DNA of 42,078 bases, from positions 1 to 42,078 of the forward strand of contig NZ_JACHHV010000016.1 of assembly GCF_014202895.1 (NCBI RefSeq). Reading direction: 5' to 3'. Every line of letters starts with the position of its first letter. Within the stretch, counting starts at the first letter, position 1. The position numbers were made by a program, and so were the translations under genes. This document shows positions 30,001 through 38,534 of this stretch, piece by piece. The DNA is from Lactovum miscens. GTDB lineage: Bacteria > Bacillota > Bacilli > Lactobacillales > Streptococcaceae. The notes under the pieces are model-generated. The model was not told the origin of the DNA. It did no database searches and saw only the letters and a program-made list of their open reading frames with translations.

Positions 30001-30203
30001 TTTTGTTCTCCATTTTTAATTTGTAAAAATTTTAAAATATAAGCTTCTTGTTTTAAAAGATCTTTAGAATCACTATCTTCTAACTCTATATAAATTTTAT
30101 AAGCTCCCTGATAATCCTTCATATCATATAGATATTTGACACCTATTGCACTTAACAAGTCAATTCCTCTATGGGTAATCTCTTCAGATGTGGTAAGTGT
30201 CAA
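29997..30203 (-). pseudogene. Hypothetical protein truncated at its N-terminus by an IS end
   Basis: The reading frame gives 68 residues, but its only start is a TTG (30203) lying in the terminal bases of the ISLre2-type element. Native sequence begins about four codons later (SEEITHRGIDLLSAIG). The native N-terminus was therefore lost. The rest has a helix-rich tail with DYQGAYKIYIELEDSDSKDLL, reminiscent of TPR-like helices. It is coupled by ATGA to the downstream gene. Confidence 0.5.
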
Positions 30204-30358
30204 ATAATTAGCAGTAAATCTTCAAAACTGAATTTTTGGTTAGATGTTAAAGCTATTTCTGAGCTCCTGAGGGCCAAATGCGCTTGGTAAAGTGAAGTGT
30301 AAATCCCACTTCATCATCTTCTTGAGCTCTGAAGTTGGTTTCTGATAAGATCTAAATA
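30192..30358 (-). mobile_element. UPF0236/ISLre2-type IS end fragment
   Basis: From GGTAAGTGTCAAATAATT onwards the sequence matches the copy at 32973 for about 165 bp with some changes, and then stops. It is the 3' end of the element, holding the end of the transposase frame in decayed form. It cuts a gene on its left and abuts an integrase relic on its right. Confidence 0.7.
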
Positions 30359-30481
30359 AATGACAAAGTCTCCATAGATTACATTTCTCAAAGGCTAGGA
30401 CATAGTTCTATTCAAACAACACAAGGGTACTATCTACAATTACTCCAAGGAAAAAACATCTGCAAGATACACATGCCTTAA
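30359..30481 (+). pseudogene. Tyrosine integrase, C-terminal relic
   Basis: In one frame the plus strand reads DKVSIDYISQRLGHSSIQTTQGYY (30362-30433) and runs to a stop at 30481. The RLGHSSIQTT motif with a following tyrosine is the C-terminal active-site region of phage/ICE-type tyrosine recombinases (the last His, and the nucleophile Tyr). Everything upstream has been replaced by the ISLre2-type end. Confidence 0.7.
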
Positions 30482-30753
30482 ATTTGTTAAATTCTTTATC
30501 GGATAGTTAAATATTTTCGACAATTTTCGACAAATAAGTTCCAAGAACGTTGACACAGAGCCAATCTGTTTAACGTTTTGAAAACTACCTTAGTAATATT
30601 GTGTTACTATTCATCTTAGCAAATCCTTTTATATCCCTATTTTATAATTTTTCTATCAGTTATAAACTGACAAAAATGTATGCAATTTGACACTATTTCC
30701 CTCAATGACGGATGAATACCTTTTTATGTTAATTATGCATTAGAACTAAAATT
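30482..30753. other. Intergenic region between integrase relic and MutS-like gene
   Basis: No gene is seen. It lies just past the end of an integrase, where an attachment site would be expected, but no direct-repeat partner is recognised in the window. There is no clear terminator for the minus-strand MutS-like gene. Confidence 0.4.
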
Positions 30754-32388
30754 TTAAACAGTAATAAACTCTTTCAATTTTAATTTCGATTCGGAAATTA
30801 TTTTATTTGGGTAGTTTAAATTTTCAAGAGTAGCTATTGCATTTGTAGTTGTAGAAATACCTTCCCTAATTTTATAATCACTCTTATTTGTAGTTTGTGA
30901 ACTAGTAAAATAATAATATTTATTAAAATCTATGCCTGATTTTATCAGTTCAATATCATGAGTCGTTATCATATACAAACAATTCTCATTTTTTAACCAA
31001 TTCATAAGGCTAGTCCCAATAGATACTCTTTCAGCTGAATTTGTGCCACTAAAAATTTCATCTAAAAATAGATAATTAAATTTATCAGATGACAAATTAT
31101 CAATCAAAATCTTTATTCGCTTGCCTTCTGCAACAAAATGACTTTCCCCATTCATAACGTTATCACCAATGTTTATTGAACTTGATACTCCTCCGTATGA
31201 TAACGAAAAATATTTAGCAAGTGCGAAATTCAAGCTTTGAGCCAGAATACAATTTATAGCGGTCGTTCTCATAAAGGTTGATTTTCCTGATGCATTATCT
31301 CCACTAATAACGATATTATTATAAAATTTAATAGAATTACTAACTGGATTTTTTAAAAGAGGATGATATATTTCTTTTGCTTTTAAACCCTTTTCATTAG
31401 AAAATATTGGTTTACAGTGATAAATGCTGTATTCCAGGTAATTCAAATTTGATATAGCAGCATCCAAATTTGATATTATATCCAAAATCTCTTTTATAGA
31501 ATCGTTGTACTTAAATAATTTACTATTTAATTGTGAATAAGCAATAAAAGGAATCATAAATATCGCATTAATATATTCAAATATTATTGATGTTTCAGAA
31601 ACGTCTGTTTTATAATTAAAAGCATACCCTAAAAAATTCAAAATTTTAAATTTATTCAAATCTCGAGCAAGAACATTACTATCTGGAAAATCTAACTTTT
31701 TTAAAACATTTGACACATGAATAATTCGTACTAAATATGACATTCTTTCTAATTCAAGCTCTAATGAATATTTTCTAAATACATAGAATATAATATTAAA
31801 GGAAACACTAAAAATAAATATCAAAGAACCAAGTATGTTATTTATAAAAGCTGTAAGAAGAGATAGTGCTGGTAACAACCCCAATATTATGTACATTCTA
31901 TCATATCTAACTTTTTGTAATCCTGAGCCATATACAATTTGAAATGTCAAATTGTTGTTTTTCTTTCCTAATTTTGCCAGTACATTCTGGATTCTCTCTC
32001 TTACACTCTCATTTTCCAAAAGATATGATTTTAAATTCTCAAAATCATCATCTATTGAAAACTTGAGTAATCTCATTTTTGAATATAATAATTCTCCACC
32101 TAAACTAGTTTGGGTACTATTTATTTGAGAGAAAATTTGTTGTAGATCTAAATTATCCCATGTATCGTCGTCTATATAGCAATCATAAAGAATATTTTTT
32201 TTCCGAACTAAAAAACTAGATGCGAGGCTATCAACTGTGTCTCCCCGTCTTTTCTGAGTATGAAGCAGAGTTCCCCACATCTTTTTCAAGGATTTTTTTG
32301 TCTTTTGCGCTTCAAAGTAATTCGTTATCAAATTAACTGACAACGACAAGAAAACAAACGCTATACCAATAAAAATCCCGAATACCAT
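30754..32388 (-). CDS. Membrane-anchored MutS-family ATPase
   Basis: This 544-aa protein ends in a MutS ATPase domain: Walker A GDNASGKSTFMRTTAIN (363-379), the MutS-type loop GESHFVAEGKRIKILID, Walker B YLFLDEIFSGTNSAERVSIG (439-458) and switch His477 (ITTHDIE). The front half is not mismatch-binding. It has an N-terminal membrane helix (about 3-21) and hydrophobic pairs near 165-205 and 270-285. It therefore belongs to the membrane-bound MutS-like proteins of unknown function and not to DNA repair MutS1. It ends the peptide cluster and lies 9 bp after a small membrane protein gene, probably acting with it in export, immunity or membrane remodelling. The role is inferred. Confidence 0.8.
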   Translation of the reverse strand: MVFGIFIGIAFVFLSLSVNLITNYFEAQKTKKSLKKMWGTLLHTQKRRGDTVDSLASSFLVRKKNILYDCYIDDDTWDNLDLQQIFSQINSTQTSLGGELLYSKMRLLKFSIDDDFENLKSYLLENESVRERIQNVLAKLGKKNNNLTFQIVYGSGLQKVRYDRMYIILGLLPALSLLTAFINNILGSLIFIFSVSFNIIFYVFRKYSLELELERMSYLVRIIHVSNVLKKLDFPDSNVLARDLNKFKILNFLGYAFNYKTDVSETSIIFEYINAIFMIPFIAYSQLNSKLFKYNDSIKEILDIISNLDAAISNLNYLEYSIYHCKPIFSNEKGLKAKEIYHPLLKNPVSNSIKFYNNIVISGDNASGKSTFMRTTAINCILAQSLNFALAKYFSLSYGGVSSSINIGDNVMNGESHFVAEGKRIKILIDNLSSDKFNYLFLDEIFSGTNSAERVSIGTSLMNWLKNENCLYMITTHDIELIKSGIDFNKYYYFTSSQTTNKSDYKIREGISTTTNAIATLENLNYPNKIISESKLKLKEFITV

Positions 32389-32397
32389 TACCTCTCC

Positions 32398-32733
32398 TTA
32401 TCTGATTATAAAAAGTTGAATAAGAAAAAAACTAGTTCCTATCAATGCTACAACATTCAAAAAAATCAACAAATATTTTAATACAGGGTTAAAATATCTC
32501 AAAGAATATTTTAAAGCACCTGAAACGAATAACATAGAAACAGGTAACGCTAAAACATTGAATTTGCTTCCAGAAGTTGGTTGATTTGTCAGTATAAACC
32601 CAAAATTTATTTTTATTGTTTCTGGTAAAAACAGTAATAATAAAATGAGGGATAAGCCAAACTCTAAAATAGTCCACACGATGAAAAAATCAGCAATATC
32701 ATGTCTCTTAACAATATCATATTTCTTAATCAC
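32398..32733 (-). CDS. Small membrane protein of the MutS-like pair
   Basis: This 111-aa protein has about three to four hydrophobic helices (near 18-36, 57-73, 82-108). The start is a GTG at 32733 with AAGGAG five bases ahead. It is spaced 9 bp from the MutS-like ATPase gene and should be its partner. I do not recognise a family. In the original gene order it followed a frame that is now cut by IS sequence at 32820. Confidence 0.6.
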   Translation of the reverse strand: MIKKYDIVKRHDIADFFIVWTILEFGLSLILLLLFLPETIKINFGFILTNQPTSGSKFNVLALPVSMLFVSGALKYSLRYFNPVLKYLLIFLNVVALIGTSFFLIQLFIIR

Positions 32734-32755
32734 GTATCTCCTTATACTTATTATA

Positions 32756-32820
32756 TTAAATATTCGATAAACTTTCTTGTTTTAATTTCTTTTCAAAAAT
32801 ATCATTAAATAATAATTTTT
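32756..32820 (-). pseudogene. C-terminal tail of a gene cut by an IS
   Basis: Directly before the GTG of the 111-aa gene, a minus-strand frame of about 21 codons ends in LFNDIFEKKLKQESLSNI and a stop. It has no start because the IS30 end begins at 32821. It may be the lost tail of the ABC transporter gene whose 3' end is replaced by IS sequence at 33402, or of a further gene between them. Confidence 0.45.
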
Positions 32821-32972
32821 GGCAAATTGTAAAATTAAGTTAGCCACCTGAAGCAAGAAAAAAACAACTGAATCTCTTAGACTTGAGTTTGAAAGAACAA
32901 AAAGTAGAAAAGGATTCAGATGCAAGATGATTCTATCACAAAAGGCAAAGAAATTACTTATGCAGAACGTCA
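32821..32972 (+). mobile_element. IS30 5'-end fragment
   Basis: The terminal repeat GGCAAATTGTAAAATTAAG is followed by the IS30 leader and the first 18 transposase codons (MQDDSITKGKEITYAERQ from 32921). It then changes abruptly into an ISLre2-type end. The sequence is little changed, so it is a recent fragment. Confidence 0.85.
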
Positions 32973-33350
32973 GGTAAGTGTCAAATAATTAGCAGTAAAT
33001 CTTCAAAACTGAATTTTGGGTTAAATGTTGAAGCTCCTTCTGAGCTTCTGAGGCCCAAAATGCGCTTGACAAGGGGAATGGTAATCCATTTCATCACCTT
33101 CTTGAGTTCTGAAGTTGGCTTCCGATAAGATTTAAAAAGGTGGTGCCAGTCGTAAGCTGGTACCTCAATTTCTGGAAGTGAGTCATAATCAGTGTAGGCG
33201 TTAAAGTTTTGATTTTGACCTGCGCTGAGTAATTTAACCATTGCGAGCCCTAGCTTCACTCCAACGTCGGCCTTGTTTCTTCATGCGATAAGTATACAAA
33301 CGTTAGTGGCTCTCACACGTCAATGGCTGCCTCTGTCTCCTTGAGAAGGT
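32973..33350 (-). mobile_element. UPF0236/ISLre2-type transposase C-terminal fragment
   Basis: The element end GGTAAGTGTCAAATAATT is at 32973. The minus strand encodes a transposase tail: TYRMKKQGRRWSE (33255-33300), then after a frame change AMVKLLSAGQNQNF and on to FEDLLLII with a stop at 32981. RMKKQGxxWS...A.AMxKL is the hallmark of the UPF0236/ISLre2 transposases. The frame change and a stop near 33308 show it is dead. The same end occurs at 30192 and 41983. Confidence 0.75.
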
Positions 33351-33402
33351 TTCAGGTGTTTTTTTATTGCTTTAGGTGGCTAACTTAATTTTACAATTTG
33401 CC
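33351..33402 (-). mobile_element. IS30 left-end stub
   Basis: A left-type IS30 terminal repeat (reverse complement of that at 32821) ends at 33402. Its inner side is only about 20 bp before ISLre2-like sequence begins. Its outer bases provide the last codons and stop of the ABC transporter gene. Confidence 0.75.
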
Positions 33403-34974
33403 AATATATAAATTTAAATCAATGCTGTGATACTCAGTTTTGTTCAAAAACAAATCAAAATTCCCATGATATATAAATATTGTTGTCATCTTCATTTCCT
33501 TAATATAAGAGATGAAGTTAAAAACAACAGAATCTTCCAGATTAGATAATACTTCATCCAAAATCAAAATATTTGGTTTACTTAATAGCGCTCGAATGAG
33601 TTTGATTTTTTGCAACTGTCCACTACTCAACGCTATTGTGACTGATGACACCTCCTGTGATAATGGTAACTCAAAACTCAGGGTATTAATTAGCCTAAGT
33701 AATTGGTCTGTTTCGTAAGACTCAATTCCTTTAATCATATTGTCTTTAATAGTACCATCAAATAAAAAATTTTCCTGTGGAACATAAACAATCTGACTAT
33801 CAGGTTTCTTTTTTATTTCTCCTTCAAAATTTTCATGGTAACCTACTAATGTTTTTAATAAAATAGACTTTCCCACTCCGTTTGACCCTGAAATTCTAAG
33901 AATATCCTCTTCCAAAAGCGAAAACGAGAGCCTTTTAGTAAATAGGGCTTTGTGCTCTACATATGGTATAAAATTTTTTACAAACAGTAACTCTTTATCT
34001 TTCAAAGTTGAAAATTTATACTCACCCAAAGAATAAGTTTCGCTTGAAAAATTTAACGATTCAATCCGAGCAATCGAAACTTTCATTTGAGAAAATAATG
34101 CGGGAATATCTAATAATTTTCCTACTGGTAAGAACAGCATTGCTGAATAACTATTAAAAGCAACTAATGAACCTAATGATAATTGATGATGAACTACCAA
34201 AAGACTCCCAAAAAACAAGGTAATCAGTGGGATAATCACTGTTAAAAGTCCTGAAATATTACCCAAAAATGATAATATGGTGTTTGTTTTAATGTTTACA
34301 TCTTTGACTTGCTCTACTGAATTAGTGAATTCTTTTTGTTCTACATCTTTTAATTTGTACAGATCAATTAATAATTTATTACGCACATAAGCATTTAAGA
34401 AGCCAATCAGCCGATCTCGGTATTCTTGAAGCTTTTTTGATAAAGTAAAAACTTTTTTAGAAGTGATATAAGATACGAATACAAAAACAGGGATGGTCAA
34501 TAAAATCAAAAGAGTCAATTTTAAATCTAAACTAAGCAGGACAACCATATAAAGAATGATAAGGAGAATATTTGGAATGCTATTCAATAATATTGAAAGA
34601 AGTTGGTTCCCAATAACTTCACAGTCATTGATAATAGTATTGATAAACAGCCCATTATTTTTAGAATTTTCTTTTGAATCCAGAAATCTTTCAGCAATCT
34701 TTTGCCGAAAATCAAAGATAATGAGCTGAAGCCATTTAGAAGAAAAGTAACTAATAGCTACGTTAATAGGAATCAAGGACACAACCAATACCATAGTTAT
34801 TATTAAAATCGTCCTTAAGTTCTGTAGATGACCGCTTACCAACACATTATCAATAATGAATTTCGTGATATAGGGAAAAACTGTACTGACTACTACCTGT
34901 AAAAATATGAATATTCCTAAAATAAAAAGCAAAAATTTGTGTTTCACAAATATATTTTTATAATTTATTTTCAT
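33391..34974 (-). CDS. ABC exporter (fused membrane and ATPase domains) of the peptide cluster
   Basis: This 527-aa half-transporter has six membrane helices (about 13-35, 55-78, 130-150, 153-172, 238-262, 266-285) followed by an ATPase with Walker A GSNGVGKS (363-370), YVPQENFLFDG, signature ALSSGQLQK (448-456), Walker B ILILDE (469-474) and His503. It lacks an N-terminal C39 peptidase domain, so leader removal must be done by another protein. In context it should export the product of the radical SAM cluster or give immunity. The last three codons and stop (33391-33402) come from the IS30 end, so the native tail is lost, though the ATPase core is complete. The ribosome site GGAG precedes the start. 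Confidence 0.85.
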   Translation of the reverse strand: MKINYKNIFVKHKFLLFILGIFIFLQVVVSTVFPYITKFIIDNVLVSGHLQNLRTILIITMVLVVSLIPINVAISYFSSKWLQLIIFDFRQKIAERFLDSKENSKNNGLFINTIINDCEVIGNQLLSILLNSIPNILLIILYMVVLLSLDLKLTLLILLTIPVFVFVSYITSKKVFTLSKKLQEYRDRLIGFLNAYVRNKLLIDLYKLKDVEQKEFTNSVEQVKDVNIKTNTILSFLGNISGLLTVIIPLITLFFGSLLVVHHQLSLGSLVAFNSYSAMLFLPVGKLLDIPALFSQMKVSIARIESLNFSSETYSLGEYKFSTLKDKELLFVKNFIPYVEHKALFTKRLSFSLLEEDILRISGSNGVGKSILLKTLVGYHENFEGEIKKKPDSQIVYVPQENFLFDGTIKDNMIKGIESYETDQLLRLINTLSFELPLSQEVSSVTIALSSGQLQKIKLIRALLSKPNILILDEVLSNLEDSVVFNFISYIKEMKMTTIFIYHGNFDLFLNKTEYHSIDLNLYIGKL

Positions 34975-34996
34975 AAGGCATCTCCATATTATTAAT

Positions 34997-35009
34997 ATCT
35001 TTAGAAAAA
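34997..35009. repeat. Left target-site duplication of the IS30 copy
   Basis: ATCTTTAGAAAAA directly abuts the element at 35010 and recurs exactly at 35735-35747. Confidence 0.8.
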
Positions 35010-35734
35010 GGCAAATTGCAACTTTAATTTAGCCACACCGATACATCTGAAGCGGTGTCTGATACTCGAAAACATTTTTCTTGGATAATGATTCATCTAA
35101 GTCTCAATTTTAGAAACAGCCTGAACTGTTGTTTGTTTTGTTCCTTTGGATAAGAAACGTCTTATCATGCGGTTATGATTCTCATTGCTTCCACGCTCAA
35201 AGCTGGCATAGGCATGACAATAGTAAACCGGACAAGTCACCGCCTCATGAAGGCGGGCAAATTCACGCCCATTATCTGAAGTAAGAGATTCGAACTGAGT
35301 TTCCTTTTGAAGTGCTAAGAGTGCCGTATTGACGGATTGGGCAGACTTATCTGGAATTAAACGAATGGTTTCATTGAGGGCCGAAGTGAGCTTAGAACGA
35401 CGACCGCAGTGACTTTTATTGGCTCTGTGGCATTCATGTGCGTGAGTTGCAGAGTACCTTGTCTTGGTCTTTAGTTGAACCTGTCCCCCGCTTGAGTTCA
35501 TGATGAATTGTCTGAGGGACTTTATTTAAGAGTTGAGCGATCTGACGATTACTTAGCTTCTCCTTGTTGTGCCAACGTTCAATCAACTGACGTTCTGCAT
35601 AAGTAATTTCTTTGCCTTTTGTGATAGAATCATCTTGCATCTGAATCCTTTTCTACTTTTTGTTCTTACAAACTCAAGTCTAAGAGATTCAGGTATTTTT
35701 TTCTTAAGGTGGCTAAACTAATTTTACAATTGCC
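35010..35734 (-). mobile_element. IS30-family element, internally deleted
   Basis: The 725-bp element has both terminal repeats (GGCAAATTGC at 35010, CAATTGCC ending at 35734) and an exact 13-bp duplication of the target on both sides. It is about 300 bp shorter than a normal IS30-type element because the middle of the transposase is missing. It lies between the PH-like gene and the ABC transporter gene, and separates what was probably one transcript. Confidence 0.88.
35047..35640 (-). pseudogene. IS30 transposase, deleted, frameshifted and with a nonsense codon
   Basis: The first part (from the ATG at 35640) reads MQDDSITKGKEITYAERQLI with an N-terminal helix-turn-helix (LSNRQIAQLLNKVPQTIHHE). 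After a frame change the text continues as ATHAHECHRANKSHCGRRSKL, then jumps to the catalytic part (SLTSDNGREFARL, NENHNRMIRRFL). A TAG replaces the Trp codon in KIETW, found intact in the copy at position 90. It cannot make active transposase, so the copy must have been moved by another element or decayed after insertion. Confidence 0.85.
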
Positions 35735-35747
35735 ATCTTTAGAAAAA
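35735..35747. repeat. Right target-site duplication of the IS30 copy
   Basis: Exact copy of ATCTTTAGAAAAA found at 34997-35009. Confidence 0.8.
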
Positions 35748-35793
35748 GTAAAGCTCACATCTTCTTATGTATGCCTTACTATCAAAATCACCT

Positions 35794-36399
35794 TTATTTT
35801 TGATTTCTATTTATTACTGAAATAATTAGGCTTGCAATAATAAGCACAACAATCACAGCTCCTAAAATGAGTACCAGAGGTATCGTGATGTTTGCAAGAG
35901 AAGGAGAAACACCACTAATTATCCCCAAAATTACCACAGGAATAGCCAAAGCAATTGCTGAATTTGACATATAGTAAACTGCTTTATATGCATTACTTAC
36001 CTTTTTTGAGGGGACAACGTTCCCTTTTGAAGCATCTGATACAATTTGAGGTTGTTTCTCTTTCAATTCCTCAATAAATTTCTGAGGATTTTCAACTCCT
36101 AATACTAACTGATTTACTTCTTCATCAATTACTTCAATTAAAACAGGCTCCTCATGTCTTTTAATATTAACATAAGCTTTTACTCCATCTTTGTCATATA
36201 AACCACTATTATTACCAAAAAAGCTAGTTCCTGCAACCCGCCAACCTCCTCCATTGTTGAGGATGCCATAATCTCTTGTAATACTTTTTATATGCGTAAA
36301 TGGAATACTAAAGTGACCTTTAAAGCCTAAAAGTCTAGAAATCCCTAAAGGATTTACATCCATAGTTGACTGATTGATATTAATTTCATTACTTGGCAT
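35794..36399 (-). CDS. Bacterial PH-like membrane protein of the peptide cluster
   Basis: This 201-aa protein has an N-terminal soluble domain (about 1-115) patterned like a bacterial PH (YokE/EbsA-type) fold: FSIPFTHIKSITRDYGIL, GGWRVAGTSFFG and VNIKRHEEPVLIEV, ending in a helix ENPQKFIEELKEKQ. A linker follows, then two membrane helices (143-163 and 171-195). PH-type membrane proteins occur with bacteriocin gene sets as accessory or immunity proteins. An AAAGGAGA site precedes the start, 30 bp after the transglutaminase-like gene. The function is inferred from context. Confidence 0.65.
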   Translation of the reverse strand: MPSNEININQSTMDVNPLGISRLLGFKGHFSIPFTHIKSITRDYGILNNGGGWRVAGTSFFGNNSGLYDKDGVKAYVNIKRHEEPVLIEVIDEEVNQLVLGVENPQKFIEELKEKQPQIVSDASKGNVVPSKKVSNAYKAVYYMSNSAIALAIPVVILGIISGVSPSLANITIPLVLILGAVIVVLIIASLIISVINRNQK

Positions 36400-36429
36400 A
36401 CAGTTCTCCTTTCATTGATTATATTTTCC

Positions 36430-37470
36430 CTAATTTCTTAATGTCTGAGCATTTGCTATAGCAGTATGTTGAGGATAATTATCAATACCATAGGCTGGAA
36501 GAGAGATATAAAAGTCGTTCAGCAAAGATTGGTTTTCAGAAAAAACCTCCCAGTTAGAGTCATACCCCCCTTTTTGTCCAGTATCTGTCCAAGTACTATC
36601 TGCTCCATACCATGAACCACCAAGGTTTAATTCATTCCATGTATGCAAATAATTAGCTTCTCCAGCTGACGAAGCTGCATAAAGCTCAGGAGTGATGTTA
36701 TCTACTACAACCGATTGAAGACCAGCATATAAAAATCCAAGTTGAGTCAATTCAGTATATTCTTGACATACACCACCTCCTATATTATAGGCTTCTAATC
36801 CTGCACCATAGTCGTCTTGAGGTACAGAAACATAAGATTGTAATACCCCTATAGCAAGTCCTCGTGAATATAAATCTCCACTTTTTTGTGCTTCGTTTGA
36901 ATCATCAGTAGAATATTGTAATCTATCATCAATAAGCTGAACTATTGCATCAGCTTTTTGTGACTTACTGTTCTTACCTTTTAGTGCCACTGAAAAATCA
37001 TACATTATATTATACACAGTTTGTATCTGACTTTTTGAATACTGAGCCTGAACGTATTCACCTTGATTATTTTCAAGCTTAATTGCAGAAAAACCTTTTT
37101 CTATTGGCAATACCGAATGTACTTGAAAAGCATGTAGTATATTATAATCATACCAATCATAATTAACAGCAAGCTCTTTATCAGTAAGATTAAATAGTTG
37201 AGTTTCAGAAATCGTGTTGGGACTTGACTTCATTATCAATTGTTCCTGATTAGCATCAAGCGATCTAGGTTGGTAATTTGAATTAATTTGAGAATTTATT
37301 AGCTTTAATTTAAATCTAGGTGCTTTTTTGAAAAAATGAGATCCATCCTTCACTACCTTATCAAAATCATGATTTCTTTGATTTATAGTTTGAGCTTTAG
37401 AAATCATTGGAAAACAAAGCAAACTTGTTAATAAAATTAGCGAAAAACCACCAATAGAATGTTTAATCAT
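36430..37470 (-). CDS. Secreted transglutaminase-like protein
   Basis: This 346-aa protein has a signal peptide (basic MIKHS, hydrophobic core to about 22, likely cut after SKA at 24-26). Its C-terminal half is a transglutaminase-like domain with the triad Cys235 (GGGVCQEYTEL), His277 (LHTWNEL) and Asp291 (GADSTW). This fold covers proteases, peptide cyclases and transamidases. Placed between a radical SAM gene and an exporter, it may cut or crosslink the exported peptide outside the cell. It starts 38 bp after the radical SAM stop with an AAGGAGA site. It is intact. Confidence 0.8.
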   Translation of the reverse strand: MIKHSIGGFSLILLTSLLCFPMISKAQTINQRNHDFDKVVKDGSHFFKKAPRFKLKLINSQINSNYQPRSLDANQEQLIMKSSPNTISETQLFNLTDKELAVNYDWYDYNILHAFQVHSVLPIEKGFSAIKLENNQGEYVQAQYSKSQIQTVYNIMYDFSVALKGKNSKSQKADAIVQLIDDRLQYSTDDSNEAQKSGDLYSRGLAIGVLQSYVSVPQDDYGAGLEAYNIGGGVCQEYTELTQLGFLYAGLQSVVVDNITPELYAASSAGEANYLHTWNELNLGGSWYGADSTWTDTGQKGGYDSNWEVFSENQSLLNDFYISLPAYGIDNYPQHTAIANAQTLRN

Positions 37471-37508
37471 TTTAATTTCTCCTTGAATAAAACATAGATT
37501 TAGAATAA

Positions 37509-38534
37509 TTAAGACATCGCTTTTTCAATAACCATTTTCTGAGTGTATCTTGAAAGTACATCATCTTTTAAAATGTAATAATTCTCTTTAATGGCACTAA
37601 GCAAGTCCTTATTATTGTACAGATACGCACAATATAGGCATTTATGTGCAAAGATAGGAGGTTGCTCCCCTAACCATTGAGAGGCAACTTCAACTATCTT
37701 CTTAGGACCATCTAGGAAAATCCAAATTTTTAAAAAATCATTATGATGTTTCTCGAATATTTCTTTTAATTTTGAATTTTCAAGCTTGCCCAAGTGAAAT
37801 TCTTCAATGTCGTTGACAGTAAGTCCGCAACAAGCCATAATGTCGCCTCTTGGTTCTAAAGCAATTGTATCAAAAATCCCTTCACAGCCGCTCTCGATAG
37901 AATCATCCATTACAGATTCATCATATTGGTATATTGTATCTGTATGGAAAGAAACCCACGTGGCTGATAAAAGTTGCAAGTATTTTTCGTTTTCAGTATT
38001 TGCAATATATTGTTGATATAGTGGGTGATTTATAAAATCATTTGCTTTAAATTTTTTGCTTTTATTTGATTCAACAGAAATACAAGTTGTGATTTCATTT
38101 TCTGTAGCCGCAATAGTAGCATTTAATACACTTTCTACAGGGATATATTGTTGATGACTGTCTCCTGTAGAAAAGTTTATTTCTGTTAAGCCACTCTCGT
38201 GCAAAGCTGCTACTTTTTTTCTGGCTAAGCCTAAAGATTTACCCCAAAAGCCATTTGTTACACATCTTGTCATTAGTCCTAAGTCATTAGCATACTTGAT
38301 GCTCTGTACTAATAAAGAAAATTCAATAAAACATTCTCCACCAGAAAAAACAACAATTTTTACTGATGGTATCTCTTTGATTTGATCCAGAAAATACTTC
38401 ACTTTATCAAAATTCAAAGACGTCCCTTGTAAATGGGGCCCACAAGAAAAACAACATTCATCACACCGAGCCACACATTGATAGGTCATTAAAACTGCAG
38501 CCATTTCAGGATTAGGCTCAATTATATTATTCAT
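37509..38534 (-). CDS. Radical SAM enzyme, putative peptide maturase
   Basis: This 341-aa protein has the SAM-cluster motif CVARCDEC (Cys20, Cys24, Cys27) with further Cys28 and Cys31, the FSGGECF motif for SAM binding and CVTNGFW later. Its C-terminal part holds EPRGDIMACCGL and HKCLYCAYLY, cysteines fit for an auxiliary SPASM/twitch-type cluster. This is the layout of enzymes that modify ribosomal peptides. I start at the ATG at 38534 after GGAAAG; a frame opens slightly earlier. It overlaps the end of the 174-aa gene by 8 bp, so the two are made together, suggesting that protein is its substrate. Confidence 0.85.
   Translation of the reverse strand: MNNIIEPNPEMAAVLMTYQCVARCDECCFSCGPHLQGTSLNFDKVKYFLDQIKEIPSVKIVVFSGGECFIEFSLLVQSIKYANDLGLMTRCVTNGFWGKSLGLARKKVAALHESGLTEINFSTGDSHQQYIPVESVLNATIAATENEITTCISVESNKSKKFKANDFINHPLYQQYIANTENEKYLQLLSATWVSFHTDTIYQYDESVMDDSIESGCEGIFDTIALEPRGDIMACCGLTVNDIEEFHLGKLENSKLKEIFEKHHNDFLKIWIFLDGPKKIVEVASQWLGEQPPIFAHKCLYCAYLYNNKDLLSAIKENYYILKDDVLSRYTQKMVIEKAMS

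Noticed and set aside
30482-30753. Attachment site after the integrase relic
   Set aside because: No direct-repeat partner is seen in the window, so it cannot be supported.
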